Shown here piece after piece: positions 15,001 to 24,017 of a DNA stretch of 64,000 bases. The translations under genes and the position numbers were made by a program. Below the pieces are notes generated by a model that did not search any database, was not told where the DNA came from, and worked only from the letters and a program-made list of their open reading frames with translations. How positions within the stretch are numbered: the first letter of the stretch is position 1; each line of letters starts with the position of its first letter. Source of the stretch: Flectonema sp. DT1601 (lineage: Eukaryota; Euglenozoa; Diplonemea; Diplonemida; Diplonemidae); the NCBI GenBank assembly GCA_964019425.1, contig OZ025786.1:496001-560000 (forward strand), read 5' to 3'.

Positions 15001-18000
15001 AGACTCAACCCAACTACTGGTGAGATCCTCCCTGAAGGAGTTATGGCTGTAGTTGACCCGAAGACGGGAGCTGTTATTAAGAATCCGAAGATTGTTAAAA
15101 TCGACTCGTCTACTGGAGAGGTACTTCTGGAGACAGAGGAAGCAGCATTCAATCCTGAAACGGGATTCATAATCCGAAACCCAAAAACAATGAGACTCGA
15201 CCCAACCACTGGTGAGATCCTTCCTGAAGGTGAGATCGCGGCAATGGATCCGAAGACTGGAGTAGTAATTAGGAATCCGAAGACAGTTGTTATCAATCCA
15301 GCTTCTGATGAGATCCTCCCCGAAGGTCAGGAGGGTGAGAAGGCTGCACTCGATCTCAAGACAGGTGCGGTTATTCGAAACCCAACAACAGTGAGACTCA
15401 ACCCAACTACTGGTGAGATCCTCCCTGAAGGAGTTATGGCTGTAGTTGACCCGAAGACGGGAGCTGTTGTAAAGAATCCGAAGATTGTTAAAATCGACTC
15501 GTCTACTGGAGAAATGCTTCCCAAGGGAGAACAAGCAGTAGTTAATACCGAGACGGGTGTTGTTATTCGAAACCCAACAACTGTGAGACTCGACCCAACC
15601 ACTGGTGAGATCCTTCCTGCAGGTGAGATCGCGGCAATGGATCCGAAGACTGGAGTAGTAATTAGGAATCCGAAAACAGTTGTTATCAATCCAGCTTCTG
15701 GTGAGATTCTTTCCGAAGGTCAGGAGGGTGAGAAGGCTGTACACGATCTCAAGACAGGTGCGGTTATTCGAAACCCAACATCAGTGAGACTCAACCCAAC
15801 TACTGGTGAGATCCTCCCTGAAGGAGTTATGGCTGTAGTTGACCCGAAGACGGGAGCTGTTATTAAGAATCCGAAGATTGTTAAAATCGACTCGTCTACT
15901 GGAGAGGTACTTCTGGAGACAGAGGAAGCAGCATTCAATCCTGAAACGGGATTCATAATCCGAAACCCAAAACCAGTGAGACTCGACCCAACCACTGGTG
16001 AGATCCTTCCTGAAGGTGAGATCGCGGCAATAGATCCGAAGACGGGAGTAGTAATTAGGAATCTGAAGACAGTTGTTATCAGTCCAGCTTCTGGTGAGAT
16101 TCTTTCCGAAGGTCAGGAGGGTGAGAAGGCTGCACTCGATCTCAAGACAGGTGCGGTTATTCGAAACCCAACAACTGTGAGACTCAACCCAACTACTGGT
16201 GAGATCCTCCCTGAAGGAGTTATGGCTGTAGTTGACCCGAAGACGGGAGCTGTTGTAAAGAATCCGAAGATTGTTAAAATCGACTCGTCTACTGGAGAAA
16301 TGCTTCCCAAGGGAGAACAAGCAGTAGTTAATACCGAGACAGGTGTTGTTATTCGAAACCCAACAACGGTGAGACTCGACCCAACCACTGGTGAGATCCT
16401 TCCTGAAGGTGAGATTGCAGCAATGGATCCGAAGAAGGGAGTAGTAATTAGGAATCCGAAGACTGTTGTTATCAATCCAGCTTCTGGTGAGATTTTTTCC
16501 GAAGGTCAGGAGGGTGAGAAGGCTGCACTCGATCTCAAGACAGGTGCGGTTATTCGAAACCCGACAACGGTGAGACTCAACCCAACTACTGGTGAGATCC
16601 TCCCTGAAGGAGTTATGGCTGTAGTTGACCCGAAGACGGGAGCTGTTATTAAGAATCCGAAGATTGTTAAAATCGACTCGTCTACTGGAGAGGTACTTCT
16701 GGAGACAGAGGAAGCAGCATTCAATCCTGAAACGGGATTCATAATCCGAAACCCAAAACCAGTGAGACTCGACCCAACCACTGGTGAGATCCTTCCTGAA
16801 GGTGAGATCGCGGCAATGGATCCGAAGACTGGAGTAGTAATTAGGAATCCGAAGACAGTTGTTATCAATCCAGCTTCTGGTGAGATCCTCCCCGAAGGTC
16901 AGGAGGGTGAGAAGGCTGCACTCGATCTCAAGACAGGTGCGGTTATTCGAAACCCAACAACAGTGAGACTCAATCCAACTACTGGTGAGATCCTCCCTGA
17001 AGGAGTTATGGCTGTACTTGACCCGAAGACGGGAGCTGTTATTAAGAATCCGAAGATTGTTAAAATCGACTCGTCTACTGGAGAGGTACTTCTGGAGACA
17101 GAGGAAGCAGCATTCAATCCTGAAACGGGATTCATAATCCGAAACCCAAAACCAGTGAGACTCGACCCAACCACTGGTGAGATCCTTCCTGAAGGTGAGA
17201 TCGCGGCAATGGATCCGAAGACTGGAGTAGTAATTAGGAATCCGAAGACAGTTGTTATCAATCCAGCTTCTGGTGAGATCCTCCCCGAAGGTCAGGAGGG
17301 TGAGAAGGCTGCACTCGATCTCAAGACAGGTGCGGTTATTCGAAACCCAACAACAGTGAGACTCAATCCAACTACTGGTGAGATCCTCCCTGAAGGAGTT
17401 ATGGCTGTACTTGACCCGAAGACGGGAGCTGTTATTAAGAATCCGAAGATTGTTAAAATCGACTCGTCTACTGGAGAAATGCTTCCCAAGGGAGAACAAG
17501 CAGTAGTTAATACCGAGACGGGTGTTGTTATTCGAAACCCAAAAACTGTGAGACTCGATCCATCCACTGGTGAGATCCTTCCTGAAGGTGAGATCGCGGC
17601 AATGGATCCGAAGACTGGAGTAGTAATTAGGAATCCGAAGACAGTTGTTATCAATCCAGCTTCTGGTGAGATCCTGCCCGAAGGTCAGGAGGGTGAGAAG
17701 GCTGTACATGATTCTAAGACTGGTGCGGTTATTCGAAACCCGACAGCAGTGAGACTCAACCCAACTACTGGTGAGATCCTACCTGAAGGAGTGGAAGCAG
17801 TGATTGATCCACAAACAGGTGCAGTAATTCGAAATCCAAAGTATGAGAAATTTGTTTGCAGCTCGAATTTGCGAAATAAGAGTACTGAGCCCCTAACTGT
17901 GGCGAAAAAGAGAGTAATTGAAAACGAAGAGTTGTCCATTTATGATGCTGGCAGTCCAGTTAGCGGTGTAGATGTGGCGCCTCCTCCTGACTTGGTATGT

Positions 18001-19103
18001 CTAAATGAAGTGTATTAGTGAGTAATTCTTATCAACTTAAACAATAATAATATCACAACTAACACTAACAGGACTCTATCTCAGACTCTTGTTTGTCACC
18101 ATTAACTGTAGACTCTGTTGAGTCATTGGAACCAATTATCACGCTAAAGAATATAAAGTATAGCTGGTTTGTTACACGTCCTGAACATATCAAAGAAGAT
18201 ATTCTTCATTCTATTAGAGAAGATGTTTCTGATGTGATGATGATTGACTTGTCACAAGTTGTTATCGAAGCTGTTCGTATTGGAAGTGTTAAAGTGTACC
18301 TCAGGTTCATCCCAACAGGGTGTGTGTTTAGTTTGTTATATGTTAGTTATATTTGATACCTGATAATCTTTTTCTTAACACTGAGCAGTGTGTTTTGTTA
18401 GAACATCACATGCTGATTCTAACTTCAACTGAACCATTCAAATTAAAATAACAAACACAGAAATCAAACTGTCGAGGAATTGCTGGCCATGTTTCACTCT
18501 GCAACACCAATTCCTCTTTGCCGAACCCAAACTCTCATTAAGAGATTGTTACAGGGAGACCCTACGATAATTGATAACTTAGAGAGTGATATGAATACTA
18601 TTGTTGGTGATGCAGAGAAACTCTTACACAGCAAGCAGTTGAATCAAGTTAAACAAAAAATAGAAGTGAAGTATGCCGTTATGGGAGTCCAAGTCGGGTG
18701 CGATACGTCTGCCGTTGGAGTTCAGACAGAAGAAGTAAAAGTATTAGAGATAAGTGAGGTGAGTGAAGTGAGTGATAGTATTAATAATCAAGTTAATCAT
18801 AATGAAATAATACCTTCTGAGAAGTCAGGGGAATCAGAAGCTAAATTGAGAGCTCTTCTTGCAATCGGTTCGTCTATTAACGGAAGGAGGTTACCAAACA
18901 AAGTAGAGACTCGTTCTGTTGCTACATCTCCTATTATAATGTCACCAAGAAGATGTAGAGATATCAATTCTGTCAGGTCAGGTACTCGTTCTCCCTCTGC
19001 AGTGTCAGGCAGGTCACCATCTGTGTCGTCTCGTCAAACAACTCATCGATCTCCACCTCGATGGATTCATCCACCAGCTCGTAGCACTGCATATGAAAAA
19101 TAA
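1..19103 (+). CDS. Giant coiled-coil and tandem-repeat protein (5' end outside window)
   Basis: The frame is open from base 1, so the start lies upstream. Exons read 1-17994, 18072-18319 and 18461-19103; the introns begin GTATGT and GTGTGT and end CTAACAG and CACAG, and the joins keep frame (about 6,294 residues). Order: coiled coil (first ~200 residues); degenerate helical repeats with EAR..L...EI....M..IK.EA spacing to about residue 1,620; three 43-residue Ser/Lys repeats; a charged linker; a first array of DPKTG/DPTTGE repeats; seven 11-residue repeats; a basic Ser/Lys linker; a second, much longer DPKTG/DPTTGE array; then a unique C-terminus. The last exons carry a motif like EAVRIGSVKVYL, resembling a strand module at the ends of large protist cytoskeletal proteins, followed by a Ser-Pro-rich tail. 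No enzyme motif or membrane segment was seen. A cytoskeletal, cortical or flagellar scaffold is my inference; the family is not recognised. Confidence 0.85.
5023..5409 (+). repeat. Three 129-bp coding repeats (43 residues each)
   Basis: Units begin at 5023, 5152 and 5281, exactly 129 bp apart, within the giant gene. Each encodes an acidic/serine part (SDSTNSSSS) and a basic part (SQKRLRKTKKARDTSGS). The third copy has diverged slightly and a fragment of a fourth follows. The serine stretches are AGC-codon runs, so replication slippage also changes their length. Alternating acidic Ser and basic blocks suggest a disordered, phosphorylatable linker (inference). Confidence 0.9.
7440..9213 (+). 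repeat. First array of 393-bp (131-residue) DPKTG/DPTTGE repeats
   Basis: About 4.5 units of 393 bp. Each unit is itself four related subunits of 31-34 residues of the general form DPKTGaVIRNPktVrlDPtTGEilpEG. The subunit types alternate in fixed order (EIAAMDPKTGVV, EKAALDLKTGAV, VMAVVDPKTGAV, then either EEAAFNPETGFI or EQAVVNTETGVV). The repeated D-P-x-T-G turns between short beta-prone stretches suggest a chain of beta hairpins. I do not recognise the repeat as a known family. Copies closest to the edges are the most diverged. Confidence 0.92.
9286..9516 (+). repeat. Seven tandem 33-bp units (11 residues, AEVTTAQKEIT)
   Basis: Units start at 9286, 9319, 9352, 9385, 9418, 9451 and 9484. 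They are nearly identical in DNA; differences are mainly GTA/GTT in the valine codon and one AAG for GAG. Eleven residues with A, V and I spaced as in an amphipathic or coiled helix. The array lies directly after the first DPKTG array. Confidence 0.93.
10535..17850 (+). repeat. Second array of 393-bp DPKTG/DPTTGE repeats (about 18 units)
   Basis: About 7.3 kb of the same 131-residue higher-order repeat as the first array, separated from it by a 1-kb non-repetitive basic/serine linker. Copies are very similar in DNA, which indicates recent amplification or gene conversion. Some subunits are lost or gained: around 11,880-11,960 the order is shortened, near 12,676 a short stretch of 12 bases is missing, and 96-bp extra subunits occur near 13,150 and 14,820. 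All changes keep the reading frame, so the array is under coding constraint. Confidence 0.93.
12785..16430 (+). repeat. Near-identical 1,668-bp tandem duplication inside the second array
   Basis: From about 12,785 to about 14,760 the sequence recurs almost base for base 1,668 bp downstream (about 14,453-16,428). Private markers are shared: the PTSVRLNP variant, the extra 96-bp subunit, the PASDEILPEG variant, and HDLKTG in place of LDLKTG. 1,668 equals four 393-bp units plus one 96-bp subunit (556 codons), so frame is kept. The only differences I noticed are near the edges. Confidence 0.85.
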
Positions 19104-19488
19104 ATAACAACTCTCCGATAAAAACCGAAATCTGTTATTGCGTGCGTGTGGAGGATATGGAAATTGTCAGATACAGCTTTACTGTGATCGACAAGTCTTT
19201 CTAATAAAAATATTGATGGGGTAGTTTGTTTTAAAATTGTTTTTTTTTGTTACTGTTTTAAGTTTAAAATAGTAAAATACGAGAAGGAAAAAAAAGAATA
19301 TTAATATGTAATTATCCCGTCGTGTGTGAGATATGCTAATTTAGTATAGCTTGCATTTATTTCATAATTGTATCTGTTTTTATTTATTCGTTTTTTTTTA
19401 AAAAAAAAAAAAAAATGTTATTTTTATCTAATTTTGTTATGATTACTACCTGTACTAGCTCATCTTACTACATAGAAGCAACGATGCG

Positions 19489-19519
<31 letters not shown>

Positions 19520-19648
19520 CTTTCTCCGTTTTCAAAAAAAAAAAATCGTAGAATATTATTATTATTATTTATTTTTTTCCTTCGTTTTGATACATACACC
19601 TGCGTGCCAAAGTATAGATAAGATAAAACGTAGAGAGCCGGTAAGGGG

Positions 19649-19679
<31 letters not shown>

Positions 19680-19914
19680 ACAAAACAAAATTACCAACAA
19701 GCTCGTGGGATAATACTTGCCCGATGTTTAACTGTTTTGTATTTTTTGTTATTTTTATTTTTTATATTTTTTTTAACCAGGTTTTTTTTTTTTTTTTTTT
19801 TCTTCTTATTCTGAGTAGAATCAATTCATTGTCTTTAACAATTAAAAAAAAAAAAAAAAAAAAAAAAAAGTAGTTCGCAAATCCCACAGGAGCCAGTCAA
19901 TAGGAATTATATAA
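19104..19914. other. Intergenic, homopolymer-rich
   Basis: 3' UTR of the giant gene and leader of the next gene. It contains long T and A runs (about 19,490-19,519, 19,650-19,678, 19,782-19,800 and 19,844-19,869) and no credible ORF. The sequence ..CCCACAG at 19,883-19,889 is a possible splice-leader acceptor for the next gene. Confidence 0.6.
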
Positions 19915-20283
19915 ATGTCAGTGATAGAAGTGGTTGTTGTATTGTTGATTTTAATACAAATTGTGATATCTGAAGAAGATGAATATTACAGAGCAATGGA
20001 TCCTTCTGATGAACTTTACATAAAAGATTACTGCACCTCTTGCAATAGCATCTTCGATAGACTTGACAGACATATCGAAGGACCGAGACCGTCTGGTAGT
20101 AATGCTTTGATAGCGGCATCTCTTTTAACGGAAGATCTGTGTGAGTGGACTATTGGTCCAACAAGAGAAAAATGTCACGTCCTCATTGAATCTTTAGAAG
20201 AGGAGTTTGAGAATTACCTCACTGATTGGAACGTAAATAATAATTTCAGAACCGATACCTGCAGTGAATGGTGCGAAAAATAA
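19915..20283 (+). CDS. Small secreted saposin/canopy-like cysteine protein
   Basis: 122 residues. The first ~19 residues (MSVIEVVVVLLILIQIVIS) form a clear signal peptide. The mature part is acidic and has six cysteines arranged CxxC, C, C, CxxxC around helical segments, as in saposin-like folds including the canopy (CNPY) ER proteins. There is no KDEL-type tail; the C-terminus is CSEWCEK. It is therefore expected to enter the secretory pathway, probably as a small disulphide-bonded helical protein. The start is the first ATG after the acceptor-like CACAG at 19,889. The fold is inferred from cysteine spacing only; no specific orthologue is recognised. Confidence 0.6.
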   Translation: MSVIEVVVVLLILIQIVISEEDEYYRAMDPSDELYIKDYCTSCNSIFDRLDRHIEGPRPSGSNALIAASLLTEDLCEWTIGPTREKCHVLIESLEEEFENYLTDWNVNNNFRTDTCSEWCEK

Positions 20284-20379
20284 CATTTTATTATAATAAT
20301 CTAATTTTTAAAAAAAAAGAGTAAATACTACCATTTTCACTTAACTTATTTTATATCCAGCAGTTGTTACTTTAAGAAA

Positions 20380-21698
20380 ATGATGAAGCGACAGTTAGAT
20401 GAAGGGGAACAGCTTGGTCAAAAGCGTCTCCAAACCGACGATGAGATGCGCAACCTAATTATAAACTACATTCCTAGGAGTGTAGACGAGTCACAATTAC
20501 AAGCTCTGTTTGAACAATTCGGAGAGATCGAGAGAATTAAGTTAATGACCAACCCCGATGGGATGACAAAATGTTTTGGATTCGTTAAATACGTCAACAC
20601 TGGATCCGCAACAGAAGCGATAAACCATATGAACGGATATGAGATCAATGGAAAGAAATTGAGAGTTGCCTACAGTATGTCACTTTATTCTTATATTTCT
20701 TTCTCAATACTTTCACTTCATGGATATATAATAATATCAGCAGAAGTATTAAAACCAACTAAAGCAGGTGAACGTGCTATTCAGGGAGGTGGAGCAAGGA
20801 AGCCGCCATCAGACGTATTCTTTTCCGGTTTTGGAAGAGGATTTGGACGCGAGCAGCTAACTTTGCTAGCTCAGGAATATGGCACCGTCTTAGACGCAAA
20901 GGTGCTCGACCCAGACAAGCACGAAAAGGGTGTTGGGTTCGTAACATTTTCCGACGAAAGTGAAGCCACGAAGTGTATCCGTCACCTTAACGACCTTGAG
21001 TTTGACCTCGGTGGTATTAAAACGCAATTGGTTGTCAGATTTGCTTCAAAGAAAAAAGGAGCAGCCAGCACCCTTCCAAGTGCACAGGGAGGTTTCAATT
21101 TTCAGAGTCCATTTGGTCAGAGTGAACTCGCTACTCTCACAGGTCTCGTTAACAGTGCGGGGCCAGGAGGAGTTGATCCAAATACCGTCCTCCACTTGGT
21201 TGCTGCGCTGTCAAATCAGCAGCAGCCACAACAACAAAACGCACCTCCAGCCATGGCCGGAGGCTACAATGCCTACCAAGGGGGTGGTCAAAACTTGGGT
21301 AATGTACCTCCGCCTGCTGCTGGTGCCCCTAGTTTCCCACCATCTCGGTACCCTCCACAGACTCCTCGTTCTCATAAAAGATATCCTCCAGCAATTGATG
21401 GATCGACAAATGTTCTTTTCGTAAGAGGGTTTGTTGAAGCAGATGAAGCTGAAGTATTGCAACTGTTTGCAGCCTACGGATGTACTCAGGTATGTTAGTG
21501 GTTCTTACGTAACCCAATTTGAAATGAACTTTATTTAATGAAATACAAAAACAGGTTGACGTTCCGACAGGTCCCGAGAAGAGACCTAAAAACTACTGTT
21601 TCGTACACTTCCCTGACCAGCACTCTGCACAGCGCGCCGCCGCCGACTGGCATGGACAGAACCACAACGGATTGACGTTAGAAGTTAAATTTAAATAG
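20380..21698 (+). CDS. ELAV/CELF-type RNA-binding protein with three RRMs
   Basis: Exons 20380-20674, 20744-21489 and 21555-21698 give 394 residues. RRM1 (about residues 24-98) has the RNP1-like KCFGFVKYV. RRM2 (about 115-195) has GVGFVTFSD. RRM3 (last ~75 residues, split by intron 2) has NYCFVHF. A Gln/Gly/Pro-rich linker separates RRM2 and RRM3, the layout typical of ELAV/CELF/Bruno-like regulators of splicing, translation and mRNA decay. RRM3 is complete only when the 65-bp intron is removed. Intron 1 is 69 bp without a stop, so its retention would keep frame and insert 23 residues directly after RRM1. The ATG pair at 20380 follows an acceptor-like CCAGCAG. Confidence 0.85.
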
Positions 21699-22516
21699 AA
21701 GACGGTACGCTACCGTCAGTGGGACCTCAAACGTGTGGCGCCATCAACCGACTGGAGATAGCTTCTCCAGTACAATGGCGGATGGCGGTACTTAGGATTC
21801 AGGCATGAAAGGCATTCAACGCTTCTACAGGCCGCCTGAAGCCTCTACCATCGTCATGAAACGAAGATACCCCTTACGAGATTGGGGAAAGCGATCTGTG
21901 ATAAGCAGCACCTAGTTTTGCTGTTAAAAAAATGAAAAAAAAATAGCCGTCTCACGATCGCTCTGTCCCTGTCCCAAGCTTTGGGATACTATATAAAACA
22001 AAAAAAAAAAAAAAAAAACAAAGGGGGAAAAAAAATAAATAAGAATTAACAATATTAATTTAAGAAAAAAAAAATAATAATAATAAAGTAATGGGAAAAA
22101 AAGCAAAAAAAAAAAAAAAAAATTAAAAAAAAAAAACAAAGAAAACATGGAAAACACCCCAATTCCGTTGTATTACCGACAGAACACCTCGGTCACAGTC
22201 GCATCGATAATAGTGTTTATTTATATTTACAAACGAACGCAGAGTACTAAAGTAAGAGCAATGGAGTGAAGAAACTTCTTATGAATACTTATGAAGCAAC
22301 CTCGTCTTCTACACTGAATCACACATTCTGTGGAAGATCTAAGAATAAGTCTTTACAACTGAGTCTTATCTGTGTCCAGCAGTAGAACTACTGGTTATTT
22401 AGTAATACGTTTTTATGTTTTTTTTTTTTTTTTTTTTTTAAAATATCATTTTTTATCTTTATCTACACCAACACAGGACCTCTCAACATTTGTTAGATTT
22501 TTTTAAAAAAAGAGAG
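21699..22516. other. Intergenic: 3' UTR of the RRM gene and leader of FUZ
   Basis: About 220 bp of mixed-composition 3' UTR are followed by A-rich tracts (21,990-22,140) and a T run (22,418-22,439). An acceptor-like ACACAG at 22,470-22,475 lies 42 bases before the FUZ ATG. No ORF supported. Confidence 0.6.
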
Positions 22517-23920
22517 ATGTCGGAAACCCCAAGATGCCGATTATACATTTCAAATGGAAATAATAAGATGGTTTTGTTTAGGGAATACCCTTCAGGAGAA
22601 GAAGACACGTCAAGTCTACGCAAAGTATTGCAGCCATTCGACTTAGTAAGAACGAGCTTAGCAAGATCAGGAGTTCAAATTAACTGGGCTGGTGGATTAG
22701 AGAATGGAAAGATAATATATCAAACATATCTGTCAAATAACGTATCATTGTATATGATTGAGAATGGTGGTGCTGATGATAGGGTTTGCAAGTCACTATT
22801 ACATATTATTTATGAAACTTTGATTTTGTTTACTGGAAATGTTGATTTTTGCACCAGCGATAGGAATCTTTCGGCGTCTATTGCAGACAATTCTCGTAGG
22901 GCTGGAGGAGCTATTTCTGGTATTTTGAGAGGGTTTTGTGACGGAAGCATTCAGTTCTCATCAATAATTATGTCATACAAAATATCATTATTGTCAAAGA
23001 CGGATTATATAAAAATCGAAAGACTCATGGATGACATAGTCTCTGATGGAAACGTCATTCAGATGTGTTGTTTACTTTGCACAACTCACGGAAGTATAGT
23101 GTCAAGATTATTCGGTTATCATCCAGCAGAAAAAATTAATGTTAATTTGTTGCATTGGATGTTGTCAATTATAATTCCTTCATTACAAGATGCGACTATT
23201 CGTGATATTCCTGTTTTTATACCCTTAGTTGATGGAAGATCTGAAGCTATGAGAATCATTGCAGTTAAAATAGATAAACACAACACGATTATTAATCTCT
23301 GTCCTCAAACGTCTCAAGTTTCTACTGGTCAGGTTGCGGGTATCTGTTGTGATAAATTTAATATTTTGCTAAAATCGAAATGGGGATCTTCAGTTTCAAG
23401 ATCGATATTTCACGATTGTGGAAAACTTCCTGATAAGGTGAGACTTCCAAATGATATTTCAACGTTAGTTGTGTTTTCATTGCCGAGTCCAATGAAAGTC
23501 GGGTATAAATATGATTCTTGTTCGAACCAATACTGGTCGCTACCTCTTGTTAATGAGTTGAACGAGTCAGTTGACTCTCCGTCATTCCCTTACGTAGTTT
23601 TAGGTTCCGGATGCTCAGAAGAATTACTGTCAGAGACTGCGCTTCAAATTATTGATTTATTTAACCAACCAATGCCGACTATGTCTTCTCTTCCTTCTGA
23701 GAAACAACCAGTCATAACGTCTGGTTCTTTTTACTTTGATTCTAGAATATCATGTGTGTGGACTTTACTACTCAGACAAGACTCTTCAAGTTGTAGAGTT
23801 GCTGCTGGATATTTAAATCCAGTTGGTACGTTGAATCAGAAAGTAATCGCAACATCGATATCTGAATTCATTTCTAAGAATAAAAAAATATTTAAAACAC
23901 TAGATGATCCTGCCATGTAG
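22517..23920 (+). CDS. FUZ: Fuzzy homologue, CPLANE planar polarity/ciliogenesis effector
   Basis: 467 residues, single exon (human FUZ is about 418). Colinear similarity to metazoan Fuzzy: an N-terminal longin-like part (RCRLYISN..KMVLFREY), the second longin-like part, and the segment DIPVFIPLVDGRSEAMRIIAV.....LCP, which matches the YPVYLP..P.RLL.L.L...LCLLCGP stretch of Fuzzy. In animals FUZ with INTU and WDPCP forms the CPLANE complex, which recruits intraflagellar transport machinery at the basal body and acts with Inturned as a Rab23 exchange factor. The start is taken at the first ATG (22517) after the acceptor-like ACACAG; the frame is open a little further upstream without an ATG. 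The family call rests on recalled similarity, not a search. Confidence 0.7.
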   Translation: MSETPRCRLYISNGNNKMVLFREYPSGEEDTSSLRKVLQPFDLVRTSLARSGVQINWAGGLENGKIIYQTYLSNNVSLYMIENGGADDRVCKSLLHIIYETLILFTGNVDFCTSDRNLSASIADNSRRAGGAISGILRGFCDGSIQFSSIIMSYKISLLSKTDYIKIERLMDDIVSDGNVIQMCCLLCTTHGSIVSRLFGYHPAEKINVNLLHWMLSIIIPSLQDATIRDIPVFIPLVDGRSEAMRIIAVKIDKHNTIINLCPQTSQVSTGQVAGICCDKFNILLKSKWGSSVSRSIFHDCGKLPDKVRLPNDISTLVVFSLPSPMKVGYKYDSCSNQYWSLPLVNELNESVDSPSFPYVVLGSGCSEELLSETALQIIDLFNQPMPTMSSLPSEKQPVITSGSFYFDSRISCVWTLLLRQDSSSCRVAAGYLNPVGTLNQKVIATSISEFISKNKKIFKTLDDPAM

Positions 23921-24017
23921 ATTTCCCTTTTTTTTTTTTTTTTTAAACTTTTTTTAAAAAAAAGTTATTGTAATTATTTAGTTAACAAAGAATAACACAC
24001 CATTCCTCTATTAACAG

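Noticed and set aside
7440-17850. Regularly spaced repeats resembling a CRISPR or satellite array
   Set aside because: The repeats are in-frame coding units of 393 bp with no spacers, and all length changes are multiples of three.
19415-19814. Several 68-75 codon ORFs of Phe/Lys runs
   Set aside because: They are translations of poly(T) and poly(A) tracts.
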